Shown: positions 34,857 through 47,747 of the stretch, piece by piece
Numbering within the stretch: position 1 is the first letter of the stretch
Layout of the letters: the number at the start of each line of letters is the position of its first letter
Assembly: GCA_016808115.1 (NCBI GenBank)
Contig: JAEQBH010005282.1
Span: 1 to 64,000, forward strand
Origin: Tetrastigma voinierianum
Taxonomy: Eukaryota; Streptophyta; Magnoliopsida; Vitales; Vitaceae
Reading direction: 5' to 3'
Length of the DNA stretch: 64,000 nucleotides
Program-made: the position numbers and the translations under genes
The notes under the pieces: generated by a model
Databases searched by the model: none
The model's input: only the letters and a program-made list of their open reading frames with translations
What the model was told of the DNA's origin: nothing

Positions 34857-37800
34857 TAATCTAGGTCATTACTTGTTTGTGTGATGATGATATAACTTTA
34901 TTATTAGAAATATTTAGTTTTTTTTCCAAGAATAGAAATATTTTAAGCTGAAAATAACTCACTAAAATTGTATAGAAATATTTAGTGTTTTTTAAAGAAT
35001 AGAATATATTTTGAAGTTAAAAAACTTAAATACCCCAAAATTTGTAAAAGCCACAATTTCCATGTTTTTTTATCAAGAATGATTCATAAAGGACAAAAAT
35101 GTGTAGTTCTTTACTATAATGTATTTACATATATATTTGAAAAGAAAAAACATTTTTATGAAAACACATATATTTTTGTTAAAATGAGGCAAACAAGAAG
35201 ATTTAGTCTTTCTAAAATTTAGTTGCAAAGTTTTTTAACTAACTCACCTTGAAAGATATAGATAAAATAAAAACATTTGTGTAAATATATGTATAACATA
35301 CCAACATATTTATTAAAAATTAAAATGATAACAATGATGAGGACAAAAATAATTTATTATTATCATTCTTATTTATATTTATAGTAACTAAATAAAATAT
35401 ATAAAATATACACTTTTAAAAAATAATAGATTGATAAAACATTTCATGTTTTTAAAAATATTTTGAATATGAGATTTTTAAAAGTTTTTAAAATATTTGG
35501 TATGATTTAAAAATGACTTTTTCAATAGAAAAAGCCAACATTCCTACAAAACTTTAAAATTGTGAATAAGTTATGAAAATAATGAGTGTTATGTTTAAAG
35601 TTTAATTTGATTAAAAAACCAAAAAACAAATGCCCTTAAGCTCTTTTTCTAAACTAAGTAGGTAATCACTGCTAAGTTTAATTATCCTATCTTCCAATGT
35701 CGTTATCTCAACTCAACCCCTACACTTCCACTTTGTTCACATTTACCTGTTATATACTTCACAAATGTTAAAAATGAATCTTCTTATACTATATTTGGAA
35801 AACATGAAAATTAACTTCAGATTTTTAAATTTTCTTATTTAAAATTTTGATAGAAATAAATATTTGATTTATTTTAAACTTTGCTAGATAAGATAATTAT
35901 TTTCATTATACTAATTACTGTGATATAAAAAATTATTCTTTTATAAATAATATATAAACTAAAAATTTTATAATAAGGATATTTTTCCAAATGTTTGTAT
36001 TTTTTTTAAAAAGAACTTGTTAAAATATTAGTCTATTTATCATAGATTAATTTTATTTTTATCTTCACAAATTTGTTTAGAATATTATATAAATATTGAA
36101 TAAATAAAAGATAAAATTTAGAAAATAATTGGGGTAGATTTGATTTAAAGATTGGTTTCTGAAGTCAATTTTAGATAAAATCTTATTTTCTCGTGATACA
36201 GGGAATATACAATACATAGTGAGGATGATTTTTTTTCCAACACAGCTATTTAAAATAATCATAAATAAATTAAGATAATTATAATTATTTGATTTATGTT
36301 TACAAACTCATTTAAAATGTTATTAAAAATTATTTATTAAAAAATAAAATTATTATTATAAATACGTTTCAGTTATTTTTAAATAATAATTAAAAATAAA
36401 TATCATGAGAAAAATCATTCTCATTATATATGTTAAATTCATATTATCATCAACAAAAAATGAATTTTATCCGTAAATTTTTGATTTAAATTAAAATAAA
36501 TTTTTAAATAAAATAATTATTATCTAAAACAATTTTTATAAATTTTTTTTTCTTTTATTTTATTCATATTGTGGCAATATTATAAATACCAATAAAAATA
36601 AAATATTATATAAATAATTTCTTTCTTAGTTATTTTAAAATAAAAATACTATAGAAAATAATCATCTCATTATAATATAATTAGATATAATATTTACAAA
36701 AATTTATTTTATTTAAATTTTGAGAAAATTAATTTTTAAATAAAACATTATCTGATTCAACGTAAAAAAATAAAAATTAAACAAAATCTTTTGAAGGACC
36801 TTCCAACCTAAGTTCCTTCAACCTGTGGACCTCCCTGCACTTGCACATGAAAAAAATCCTTCATTTATTTTAAACCTTTGGTGAACTGTGACCAACCTAT
36901 TTATACAAAAGTATATTTTCCATTAAAATCTTATGAACATGTGGGAAAAGGTACTGATATTTTTTCTTTTTTAAAATTAAACTTTTGCTCACTTAAATAT
37001 TTTATAAAAATCAAAAGGTAGTTTCTCTGCTGTATTATGTCCAATTTAAACACCTCTGTAATAAAAAATTTTAATTCATCTCATATCCAATAACAATGGG
37101 ATGATAGAAAGTCCACCTACTGATTTCAAATAAACTTTAAAATTATTAACATCATAGTTATATAAACAATAATTTTTTTTCTATAACCGGAGGCTCTGAG
37201 CGAGAATTACACCTAACTCACTACGCACTCTCTACCAAACAGAGGATCAAAGCTCTAGAGTTCATTTCTTTTAAACATATATATATCAAGCGCAGTGTGC
37301 ATAAGTAGTTATTTACAACAAAACTATACATTTTCGCCGCCTCGAAAAACATTTTATAAAACATTTGGAAAAAGGGTGAGTTAAAGGACTCAAGAGAGCA
37401 TAGCTCACAGGAAAAATAATGTTTGGTGATATAGTTCAAGATAATGTAAAACAATTGTATAGAGATCTCATTTCCATAAAGATTTACTTTGTATTCTTCT
37501 GTTCAAATACAATGTAAAAAATTGTATAGAGATCCTGTTTCAGCAAACATTGCATTTCTTACTTTATTTTTCCAGAGAGTCTCAAAATACAACAAAATAC
37601 CCATCAACATATCTTTTTCAATATAATTTCTTTCCTTTTGAACTGGCCATATCCAATGGAACCCGTCACTGCTAACCATCGTTGGTCCATGAAAGAACCT
37701 CCCAGAAACATTTACGTATCACCGATGGCCCAAAAAGGAACTCCTCCGATGAACATGTACTTTTAAATATTGCACTGAATCACATTATGCGTTGGTAAAT

Positions 37801-38600
37801 TTTCGTGGTTAATGCATGGAAAATATGCACTACTCTTCCCTTCCCTCTATAAAAATCCTAACCCTTTCCCATGTACCACACAGAAAGTAATTTTAGCTTC
37901 CACTTTTTAACTTTATCTTTCAGAACATAGTACCCATGGATTCAAATAGCTATAAATATGTGCGAGATAGTAGGCGTTTGCAAATATTATATAAATGGTA
38001 ACAAAGTGAAATTGTGGAAATTATACTTATTGGTTAAGAGATAAACAGAAGATGCAGCTGAAGAGGCCTTCTCTCAACTAAAAACAGAAAGCTGCAGATT
38101 ATTCATTTTTATAGATGCTATTTTTTCTCTTTAAAACCTTCTACTCACCGCGGTCCTAATCTCCCTCCATGGTTTAACTGATTCATAAAACTACAATCCA
38201 TGACTTAATCATGTTCCACTAAACCATTAACTTAAGAGACTTTCAACAACTCGAACTATTGATCATCAATGACAAAATCAATTGAACTTAACCCCTTTGC
38301 TTCTATGCTTTTTCAGGCTGGGTCCGCGTAGTACTGATTACCCCAGATACATCACTAAGATGCCATTAAACAATATGCCAAAACCTATTTATCTAAGATC
38401 TACTACAACGCAACTCAGATAATGGTGTGTTGTTCATAAATTTTCTAACGCTCAATCATCCTCCGTCCTCCACAGAATATAGCTTGAATTCGACCATTGG
38501 ATTTATTGAGTTCAAAACGCCAAAATGAGTTCGGGCGAAGTGCGTCTCCAAATTGGAGCTCACCACGGTGCCCCCACCAACGCTAGGGCAGAGAGACTTT
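34857..38600. other. Long AT-rich region without recognisable genes
   Basis: Strongly AT-rich with no coding frame over 77 codons and no LTR terminus that I can place. A duplicated segment 'aatgtaaaacaattgtatag' and 'aatgtaaaaaattgtatag' occurs at about 37443 and 37511. A TATA-like element lies near 37850. The left end of the D 3' LTR may lie in its last few hundred bases. Confidence 0.6.
37845..37998 (+). promoter_or_regulatory. Candidate TATA-type promoter and short ATG frame (weak)
   Basis: CTCTATAAAAATCC at about 37851 is a good plant TATA box. An ATG in good context (CCCATGG) lies at 37936. It opens a 21-codon frame (stop at about 38000), and GGTAACA near its end could be a splice donor. 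No downstream exon could be confirmed. Confidence 0.25.
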
Positions 38601-38609
38601 GAATGAATT

Positions 38610-39130
38610 TCCAGTCCTAAAGTGCCTGGAATTTGATGAAAATTTTATTTGGGCTGAGATATGTTCTCCTGTCACTCATGATACATCAAATCGAATCTCA
38701 CTCAATTTGATGAGCCGGTATACAAAGGTGAAGCTAAATACAGCTGCGGGTCTCAAGACAGACAGGAAACCGTCTCGAACATAGTCTAATTCTGAATGCA
38801 TTTCGAGTCCAAAGGGGTCGAATTTGATAGACCTATTTCAATGAGATATGTTTTCCTATCCGTCTGGGCTTTAAACCACACTGAATCATTTAATTCAGAT
38901 GAGATGGCATGTTATGGAAGAAAATATGTCACGGGGTCTCAAACAGAACATGAAAACTCTTGTCACATAGTCTACTTCCTGTCACTATATCCAAAGGGGT
39001 CAATTTGATAGACCTATTTCAAGAGATATGCCTCCCATCAGATATATTATCACAGCAATTTAGAACTCACTTAATTCTATGAGTCGATGACCAAGTTATA
39101 GCCAAACATAGTCGTGGTCGAAAGGAAAAC
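38610..39130. repeat. Degenerate tandem repeat, about 185-190 bp, three units
   Basis: Units begin near 38617, 38805 and 38990. They share 'gggtcgaatttgatagacct', 'gagatatgt', 'tttgatgag' and 'gggtctcaa' in the same order. It is adjacent to, and perhaps part of, the D 3' LTR. Confidence 0.7.
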
Positions 39131-39381
39131 TAGAAAGGTCATCTCCCTTGAAACATGCCCCCTTAGACGTAAATCCACCTCGGTAGGGGAAAACCCTACC
39201 TCAAATAGTATGATTCTTATATTCCTTTCTCTACTTTTGTGAAAAACCCGAACTTTGAGACATCGCTTTAATCTCAGGATTCCGGTACCACGTGTAGCTG
39301 ACACTGTAGAGTAGCTTTAACTCTTGGACTATCGAACTATGACCGACAAAATCCCATGAATCGAAGAGATAAGCTTGGCTT

Positions 39382-39431
<50 letters not shown>

Positions 39432-40019
39432 ACGGTTTGATCTTAGACCAAAATGAGAGCTTTTTGGCCATGTTAGATATTTTAGGATATTTCTAGTGTG
39501 GACACGTGGCTCACGTCGCGCTATGTGTCACACTTCTTCGGTTCCGTTTTCGTTTCAAACAATTTATTCTTTTCGTTCCGGTTTCAGTTCCATCTATCTG
39601 AATAGAGATTCTTAAATATTTATTACTGCATTCTTCTAAAATCTTCGTCGAGGTCCACCTCGACTGGCCGCCTTCAATTTCCTGCTGAAAACTACTATCT
39701 CGGAATCCAACAAAATTGACCGGTAACTAGATTCACAAGACGAATTCAACGGTAGTCCGTTTATCATCCGAAATTTAGAAAATCTAGATTTTCTCGTGGG
39801 CAAATACCACTCTGTCATTTTTCGTAAAACATATTTTCACCCCCTTAAATATAATTTCTCATTTAGAGAATCTTTTTCATGTTCTTCTTTAGACTAATTA
39901 CATTATTATGAACATTTTTTATTCAAGGAGTTAAATTATTTATTCATTGGACTGTTTCAAATACATAATTTATCAAAACTAAATTTATTTATTCATGAAA
40001 ACTAAATCATGGTCTTACA
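39131..40019 (-). mobile_element. Element D 3' LTR (left limit uncertain)
   Basis: It ends GGTCTTACA at 40019, next to a PPT. The shared block, inverted, is at 39680-39785, further from the terminus than in other LTRs because about 200 AT-rich bases lie between. The true left end may be near 38300-38600. Confidence 0.65.
39386..39430. repeat. (CT)n microsatellite
   Basis: About 22 CT units, at the place where other LTRs here have a short 'ctctctct' stretch. Confidence 0.95.
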
Positions 40020-40292
40020 CTAATTCTCCTTATGTAAACTTTGTCCTCAAAATTTAAATATATTATAATTTTATCAAAACAGGTGATAAATGAGTCCATT
40101 TGATCTTCACGCTCCAGAGGTCGCTTCCCTCTCTCCATGATTCATCCACAAAGACCTTCACTAAAGGAATCACTTGTTCTAAGAACTGATCTCTTCACTG
40201 CAACAACTGGACCGGTATTTCTTTATGTTTCAAGCCTTCTTTCAATTCAATCGGTTGATCCCTTTAATGTACATGTAAAAGATTCGCCATAG
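40020..40292 (-). pseudogene. Element D PPT and integrase C-terminal tail
   Basis: On the minus strand, ACATAAGGAGAAT before TGTAAGACC is a purine-rich tract at 40022-40034. Upstream the tail reads EIPVQLL, then VIPLVKVFVDESWREG (about 40105-40160), matching the usual end of this integrase class (IPLVKVLW...). Element C cuts the reading just after the SML segment that continues at 49513. Confidence 0.7.
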
Positions 40293-41984
40293 ATAGAAGC
40301 CCCATTCTTTGGGGTCCGTTGACAACCCGAGAATACTCGTGGATGTGGGTAACCCGACACTACTCCACGAAGATCGGGCGAGTCTCCTTTGTACGGGGCT
40401 TTTCCCAAAATACAACACATTAACATTTAAAGCGACCACACCGGGTCACGTGCGGTAAAATGGACACTTGAATACGTCATCCAATACTCCTGAAAATATA
40501 TCCCAACCAACATATTACATGGTTCAAGAGTTATTACAACCTCTTAATCAAAACATATATCAAATTTAGAGTTTTAATACATGTTATACACAATAATGCA
40601 AAGCACAGCAGCTTTCTTCTAAACGTGGCGAATCCTCTATACCTCCTGTACTTGAAATAATGATCCCTCGACATGGTGAGCAATGCCCAATAGTGATATT
40701 CTCCTACATGGGTTACTCCCCACCTAAGTGCACATGTCGCAGCAAATAATCACACTCAAGCAAATGCAGCAGTCCTGCCCGAATGTCTACATGCGATCCC
40801 GTGTCTGAGGTTCTCATTGAATCTCACCTGGGCCTAAGCCAAATCACGAGCAATACGAGTTTTCAAAACAAAAGCTTTTTGTTCTTGAAAACCTCTCGAG
40901 GATTTCGATAAATATTGGACTACCCTCAGGCGAATTCTTCCGGATAATTTTTTCGAACAATCATGGAGTCATACTCAAGACTGTTGGACCACTCTCGAGG
41001 CAATTCTTACGAAATCTTCCTTGAAATTCCTTTCACAACCGTTTTCATTTTCTTTCAATTTTCTTTCATGTCGCCTCCGCACTACCATCTAGTGCGGTGC
41101 ATATGGAATGCATTATGCCAATTCCAAACAATTCATGCTAATATATTTACATGCATATATTATGATTAACTCATAAATCATGTTATTCAATTTACAATAA
41201 TAACACCAAAATTAGCTCACATGGGCTAATTAACCAATCAAGCAATTCATTTTGAATCACCCAAACCACACAAAAATCACAAAACAATTCACGTGAACAG
41301 TGAAACCCTCGGGTCGGCACGGTTCATGGCCACACAAGTAGGGATTTCTTCACTCGGTTGAGATTTTGGGGCGATAACCACGGCCATCCGGGCACTTAAC
41401 AATCCGTCATTCAAATGGCTCTTGCTTGAAGAATAAACAAAGTAGGAAAAGATCCGCTTCTTGGAGTTGTCGAACTCACATAAAATCGGTGCCCACCGTA
41501 GCCCATGTAGAGTAGAACTGACTTTGCTTCTTCTTTCGTGAGCAAATGGTCCGTAGAAATGAAGAAATCCACTCTTTCTCTCTCTAAATCTCGACACACA
41601 CCTATTACTTTTTTGTTTGTTCAATGGTCACAAGTTATTCCTTTTGTGTATTCATAAACTTTTCAAAAAATTCATTTTGTGTCCTTAAGTTTGGATTTTG
41701 ACACGTGGCTTATCCCATTATTCGTTCCCATCATCTCACTAATCATGCAACATGTGTCACGCTGAAGTACATGTAGTAGGTGACTTTGTCACATCATCTC
41801 TGGCCCGTTTTAAGGCATCGATACCCGGTGCCTCGAAAAACGTGAAATTCCGACTGTCTCGGAATTCGACAAAATTCCAACGGTGAAGTCCGTTTCGTCA
41901 TCCGAGATCTAGAAAAATTTTGGATTTTGACCGAAATTACCATTTTACCTTTTTCAAAAAATTAGAATTTTCTTGGGTTTTACA
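40293..41984 (-). mobile_element. Element C 3' LTR
   Basis: The worn start 'atagaagccccatt' aligns with TGTGACGCCCCATT of the 5' LTR, and it ends GGGTTTTACA. The inverted shared block is at 41818-41912. Confidence 0.85.
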
Positions 41985-41997
41985 TTCTCCCCTCCTT
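41985..41997 (-). promoter_or_regulatory. Polypurine tract of element C
   Basis: Minus-strand AAGGAGGGGAGAA immediately precedes TGTAAAACCC. Confidence 0.9.
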
Positions 41998-42104
41998 AAA
42001 AAGAATTTCGTCTCGAAATTCCGTACAATCACAACGACTCACATGCATATGCAACGTGCACTATACCATACATGTAAACTAGTCATTTAAGTATTAAACG
42101 ACTA

Positions 42105-43110
42105 AACCACGTACCTTCATCCCTAAACAAGAAGGGATAGGTGGCCAGTCGTCAATCTCTTATTTCCGTTAGCTCATCCGTTCGCGGTCTTTCCAGTAGC
42201 ACCCTCGCCCCAGCCAGCGGTCTTGCGTCATGAAACCTTATCCGTCCCATCCATAATACTGCGGTCCCTCCTCGAAGGTCCATCCGTGTCAACCTCAATC
42301 TCTCCCCAATCCACTACATGAGATGGATACGGGTGTACCTCTGGTATGGAGCGTGGAATACCTCGTGGACTTTGACGTCTTGGGAGGTAAAGCCAGCCGT
42401 GCGGTATATCAAGGGTCGATGAACCTCGACGATAGCCTCCCGCGCTTGCCGACCCTGACCACTCCTTTCTTAGGCATCACCTTCAAGAAGACGTGATCTC
42501 CAACCTCGAGCTCTAAGGGTCGACGTCGTACATCAGCATAACTCTTCTACCGGATCTGAGCTGTGAGAAGACGATGTCGTATCAAGCTCACCTTCTCGGA
42601 GGTGTCTCTAATAAGATCAGGACCAGTGATGGAGCTCTTTCCCACCTCTGTCCAACATATCTGTGATCTGCATGGCCTCCCATATAATGCCTCATATGGT
42701 GCCATCTGTATACTCTCCTGGTAACTGTTGTTGTAGGCGAATTCCAGCAGAGCTGATGCTCACCCAGCTACCTTATGATCGGGGCGCATGCTCCACGGCA
42801 TGTTCTCTAACATGCATGGTCTCTAGCCCGACCATCACGTACGTAGATTGGAAAGCGAGTACTCATGGTAAGTCGTGTGCCCATAGCCTTTTGGAAACTC
42901 TTCCCAGTCTTAACCTCGGGGTTTCTGTCAGGCCCAGTATGGATCTGGTACTCCATATAGCCGGACGATCTCTCGAAAGCACGGCTAGAAAATGTGCCGA
43001 CCGTGAGTCGGTCCCACTATCACCCATACGCATCGTATCTGCGGTGTCGTGGCAAGTGGTCACAAAATCCATCGTGGCGTGCTCCTTCCGCTCGGCCGCC
43101 CTCGATGGCT
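42105..43110 (-). pseudogene. Element C integrase
   Basis: Reading the minus strand: MDFVTTCHD (about 43045-43072) opens the catalytic core, and SAHFLAV follows in frame. The middle Asp segment lies near 42905-42950 and is shifted. A segment with MAPYEALYGRPCRS (about 42655-42710) and SYADVRRRPLELEVGDHVF (about 42480-42545) is readable in pieces. The tail extends to about 42110 with the YPFLF-type end ('aacaagaagggatag'). Multiple frameshifts. Confidence 0.75.
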
Positions 43111-43429
43111 AAAGTAGCCTTCTTTGGCCTGGTGCTCGGCGCCCGTCTAATGACACGTGAGACATCGTCGAACAAAGTCCCCTCGCCCGATGAATGCGGC
43201 GGCGAATCCACAGTACATCTTCGTACCACACGGGTCACACAACTCGTCGAGAAGCGGTGAAACTTCTACGAGGATCTCCTCTCCCGGAGAAATCGGTCGC
43301 CCCGAGGAGCCCGTGCAGCCCTACATCACGAAGACTACCATCTAACAGCGGGCCGGTCCGGCCCTCGTCACTTGTACTGGCGTGCCGCTCCACGGTGGAC
43401 CTTATCTCAGCGTCTTTGCCCACGGGACT

Positions 43430-43935
43430 CGTTACTCCACTTTCAGCGGAGGCTTGGCTACTAAACTCCCGGCGTACCACTGGCTTTGCTTCGTATTGTA
43501 ATGGCCCCTGTCCCGCGGTCTCGGCATCACCTCGGAAGCTATACTAGCTAATGCTCCCCATGACTTCCGACTGAGTGCATCAACTACCACATTTACCTTA
43601 CTAGGATGGTAATGCAAAGTGAAGTCATAATCCTCTAGGAACTCCATTCATCCGGTTACCGTATTGAGGTCGGCCTTGTCTCGCAGGACTTTTGTGGTGC
43701 AGTACACCTTGAACTCCTCGCCATATAAGTAGTGGCGCTAAATCTTCAAGGCGAAGACTACAGACGCCAACTCCATGTCGTGTGTGGGGTAATTTTGCTC
43801 ATTATTCTTCAATTGACGGGAACCATAAGCTACTACCCTCCCGGACTGCATCAAAACACATCCCAGTCCGGCCCTCGAGGCATCCTGGCCCTGCGCCTTT
43901 TGTCCTGTCGGGACTATCAAAGATAGGAGGCTTGG
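43430..43935 (-). pseudogene. Element C RNase H
   Basis: Open segments are 43738-43920 (LGCVLMQSGRVVAYGSRQLK, then NYPTHDMELASVVFALK) and 43432-43647 (MEFLEDYDFTLHYHPSK, then VDALSRKS). Together they cover most of the domain. The central DHKSLKY segment lies between them at about 43700-43740 and is shifted. This is the best RNase H in the window. Confidence 0.8.
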
Positions 43936-44850
43936 TGGTAAGCCTCCTCTTCAACTCTGAATGCCTCCTCGCATTGGTCATCTAATCAAACTTGACCTCA
44001 TTAAAGTCAATCTCGTCATAGGTTAATAAGCTAATCGGGAGAAATCCTCAATGAATCACCATGTAGTACCAATGACTCAAGGAAACTACGTATCTCGGTG
44101 ACTTTGGCCTCTCCCAACTCATCTCGACCTTCTCGAGGGTCTCTTGACAACCCGATCTTGCACCACGTGTCACAAAAATCTCACCTCATTAAGCTTGAGA
44201 AGCTTCGCACTTCTTGAACTTGGCGTGCAATGATGATCTCGGCAACGCAAGCGATCCTCAAGTGATCCTCATGCTCCCACTCTGATTGGGAGTAGATCAA
44301 AATGTCATCCACAAAGACTACGACAAACTGATCTAGATAAGGTTGGAATACCCTATGCATGAGGTCCATGAATGCTGCTGGCGCATTCGTCAATCAAAAC
44401 ATCCTTTATTAAACTCAAAGTGCCCATACCGTGTCTGACGTCTTGGGATATCATCTCCTAACCCTCAGGCGATGGTAACCGATGCAAGGTCTATCTTGGA
44501 AGTAGACTCGCGCTCCTCAATGATCAAACAAATCATCAATCCTCATTAATGGTACGATTCTTGATCGTAACCACATTCAGCTGCTGTAATCAATGCACGA
44601 TCGAAGGTCTTGTCCTTCTTCTTCGCAAATAGGACGAAGCCCCCACCCATGGTGAAGTCTTTCGATTTGCTGTCTAGTAGCTACGTGGCTTTTCTCTGGT
44701 CACCAACTCTTGGTGCCATCATGTGGAAGTCATAGAGATGGGCGAAATGCAGGGTGTAACTTCGATCACAGAAGTCTACAGCCCTTTGCGGAGGCGTCTG
44801 GTAGCTCATTAGGAAAAACATCCTGCCGCGCAAACTACTCGAGGTAGATC
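43936..44850 (-). pseudogene. Element C reverse transcriptase
   Basis: The palm segment is open at 44181-44393: MTNAPAAFMDLMHRVF, then FVVVFVDDILIYS, with both catalytic Asp residues kept. The RSFLG-type segment is at about 44080-44100 and the thumb/connection at about 43940-44060. Upstream fingers text lies at about 44450-44640 in broken frames, and a frameshift after HLRI ends the good block. Confidence 0.8.
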
Positions 44851-45240
44851 TAAGTCTGTCTTGCTTGTTTTAAGGTAAGGCTTACTATGACAGCTAAGCG
44901 TCCTGACACACGAACTTCGTACCGTCACGGGAGCGAAATATCATCTTGTTCCCACAAAATATAACCACGAAGTACGTTCTGCATGTAGGCGGTAACCCTC
45001 CTACGCTGTCGATGTGACCCTTTAAGTTGTAGGCTGATCCATCGAGGATGACGTCGAACTCGACATGTCTATGACCCTCGGGTCCAACGTGAGTAGAATC
45101 CCGGATCTCTAACTCCGCGACCACGACGCCTCATCCACATCCTGCGCCTTTAATCTAGGGAGAACTCACATACAAGAACTCCTCCAGGCCTCAACCTCTA
45201 ATCTGACTCGATCTGGCCGCATTAATGAATGAATGCGGCC
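44851..45240 (-). pseudogene. Element C protease region
   Basis: The 76-codon frame at 44894-45124 aligns with E 62683-62895 and H 25812-26003. It corresponds to the protease body by position and by HVEFDVILDG. The Asp-Ser-Gly triplet was not found intact. Confidence 0.55.
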
Positions 45241-46406
45241 TTACTTGAGAATCAAATAACACTCTTGCCTATAGGTGAGATAACAAAAACGTATACGTAT
45301 AGCTGGGCGCTCTGTATTTCGGCCGAGTGGTGTGATGGCGTGAACACGCCTAAACTCTGACGTCCTGCTTTGTGGGCCTGGATCCTCTGCCTCGGCTTTA
45401 TCTTTGCTTGGCCTCTACGGCTGCGTGTAGCAAGGGAGGTGCCCGTGTGACTCCACAAAACTATCTTGGTTCATCGGCGTACTAGGCGTGGAAGATATAA
45501 TGTATCCTCTGTCCCTCTTATTGGCCCGGGAGTAGCTGTCCGAACCACGGGATTCACGTCTGCAGGCTGATCCTCCTCGTATGTCGATTTGTTGGCAATG
45601 GTAGCACACCATACTTGACACGACTAACAACCACGATCTATCCACGGCCGGATGGTAGCGACCTAAACCCACATGAACTAGTAGCCACAGGCTTCTTCCT
45701 GAACTAGAAGAAAGGCCGGCTCTTCTTCCTCTTGCTAACACCGCATCGAGTGCTCAGAGCATCCTCGATCTCTCTCTCTATGGTCAGGGCCGTCCAGACC
45801 ATGGAGTCCATGTCATGTAGGAGGAGTCCTACAATCTTGACTCGAATGGACAACTTCAGCCCATTCTCAAATCTCCTGACCTTGGCCATGTCCGTGGCCA
45901 CGTAGTCATCAGCAAAACGAGCTAGCTCCATGAATCTAGCCACATACTCCAATACGGTCATAGTCCTAGCCCTGCTTCAGCTCTAGGAACTCCTGAGCCT
46001 TCGTGACGGCAACGGAAAATACTTGCCCATGAAAAGATCATGGAACTATGCCCAAGTCATTTGCCTTTAGATCTCTAGAGTCTTTGCCCGATTCCACCAC
46101 GCTTGGGCCTCACCCTTTAGGCGGAATCGACTAGTCTAATCTGATCGTATCGAGGCAATCTCCATAGCCTCAGTATCTCGAAACTGCGTGAACCAATGAT
46201 GCGCAACCATCGGGATCTCCTCCCCGCTGTGAATATCGAAGGATGATGTGCCTAAACCTTTAGGTTACTTTGGACCTCCCCATTCACCTGCTAGCTGCTT
46301 TGTCTGTCGCGCCACAATCCTGACCTCAACAAAGGCACAACTTGTGTTGGTGGTGCTTGGCTAGCACCTCGTGGACGACCTCTGTCCTGCGCTCGACCCC
46401 AACCAT
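45241..46406 (-). pseudogene. Element C gag
   Basis: The start ATG at 46406 (minus) is chosen by alignment with A and H; the Arg/Gly-rich start follows (GRAQDRGRPRGA in one frame). The gag core is open at 45704-45961: MTVLEYVARFMELARFADDY, then VRRFENGLKLSIR, a typical retrotransposon gag core. A zinc-knuckle remnant VCYHCQQ lies at about 45590-45610, with the His-Cys half altered by a frameshift. It is about 1.17 kb, the most complete gag here. Confidence 0.8.
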
Positions 46407-47012
46407 ACACATGTCAAATGGTAAGTTAAGTTCTAATGCGATGTCTACGAGGTGTAATTTGACCCAGAGACACTATTCACATCTTGAAAAATTCTCATAC
46501 ATAATGTCGATGCATTCATAGTGTCTGGTGTAATTCACATATTAAATCATATTCAACAAAAAATTTTATTTATTTATTTTATTTTTGAAAACCTCATGAA
46601 TAGTGCTCATGAACAGTGTCCCAAACTTTGACTCAGAACAGTGCGCTGAGTCAAAACTGAGTCGGGTGTACAGTGCGCACACCCTGACCCAGCCTGCGCA
46701 CATTGCGCGAGCACTACGCCCAGGCCGCCCGCACAGCGAGCACTGGGCGCCGTGTCGCAGGCCATGCCTTACCGTGTCGTGGCCGTGTAGCTGCGTGCAC
46801 TCAAGCGCTGGCGCGCTGTGTTACAGCATTTGGGCCCCTGCGTAGCCATGACTTCCACACTGCGATACAAAAATTAATATCGCGACATAGAGCCTGGCTG
46901 CGCGGCTGCCATGCGTGTTGCGGCTCTGCTTGCGTCGTATCGTGGGAAGCGTTGCCGTGTCGCGGCCTAGGCTGCCCGGTTGTATCCACGACCCAAAGTC
47001 GCCCCCTCGACC

Positions 47013-47032
47013 CGATACAAAATTTTGTATCG
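47013..47032. repeat. Perfect 20-bp palindrome in C leader
   Basis: CGATACAAAATTTTGTATCG is fully self-complementary. A worn version lies at 46863-46884 ('cgatacaaaaattaatatcg'). Confidence 0.9.
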
Positions 47033-47243
47033 CGATCCTCCGCTAAGCGGGCAGCCTTGTAATCAGCCGTTCGTGTCGTGGCGTGCCCTGCCCCATTTTG
47101 CCTCCGGGCCTTGTGTCATGATCTGTCCTTTGTATCGACCCGAGCCGCAGTGCAAATAGGCGAGTAGCCCATATAGCCTCCTGCACATTTTTTTTTTTCA
47201 CATCAATTTTTTTTTTTTCTTTGTTCCACCCTCTTTGGAGAAC

Positions 47244-47406
<163 letters not shown>

Positions 47407-47728
47407 TCATATATATATTTCATTTCTAGTAGAACAAAATAAATTCATAAAAATTTATTTTATTTTTTTTTTCAGTTTTATACACTGTAAAACCTTAAAA
47501 AAAAAAAAAAAAAATATTCAATACAAAATTTTTTTTTTCTATGTGCTGCTCACCAAGCACACAAATCACACAACATAACACACAATCACACATCACACAA
47601 CAATCATCAGAGTGCACAAGGAATCGTGTCCCAGCTTGTGCCATCAGTCCTAGGTATTAAGTATACCTAACTTATTGATACTAAGCTATACTTTAGTATC
47701 CGACATTAAGCTCTAGGTATTTATAAAC

Positions 47729-47747
47729 CTAAGCTCTGATACGAGGC
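47729..47747 (-). promoter_or_regulatory. Primer binding site of element C
   Basis: On the minus strand it reads CCTCGTATCAGAGCTTAGG next to the 5' LTR end, with the initiator-Met TATCAGAGC core intact. Confidence 0.85.

Noticed and set aside
36077..37454. Possible membrane-protein frames in the AT-rich region
   Set aside because: Phe/Ile/Leu-rich text is expected from AT-rich DNA; no conserved motif or gene structure.
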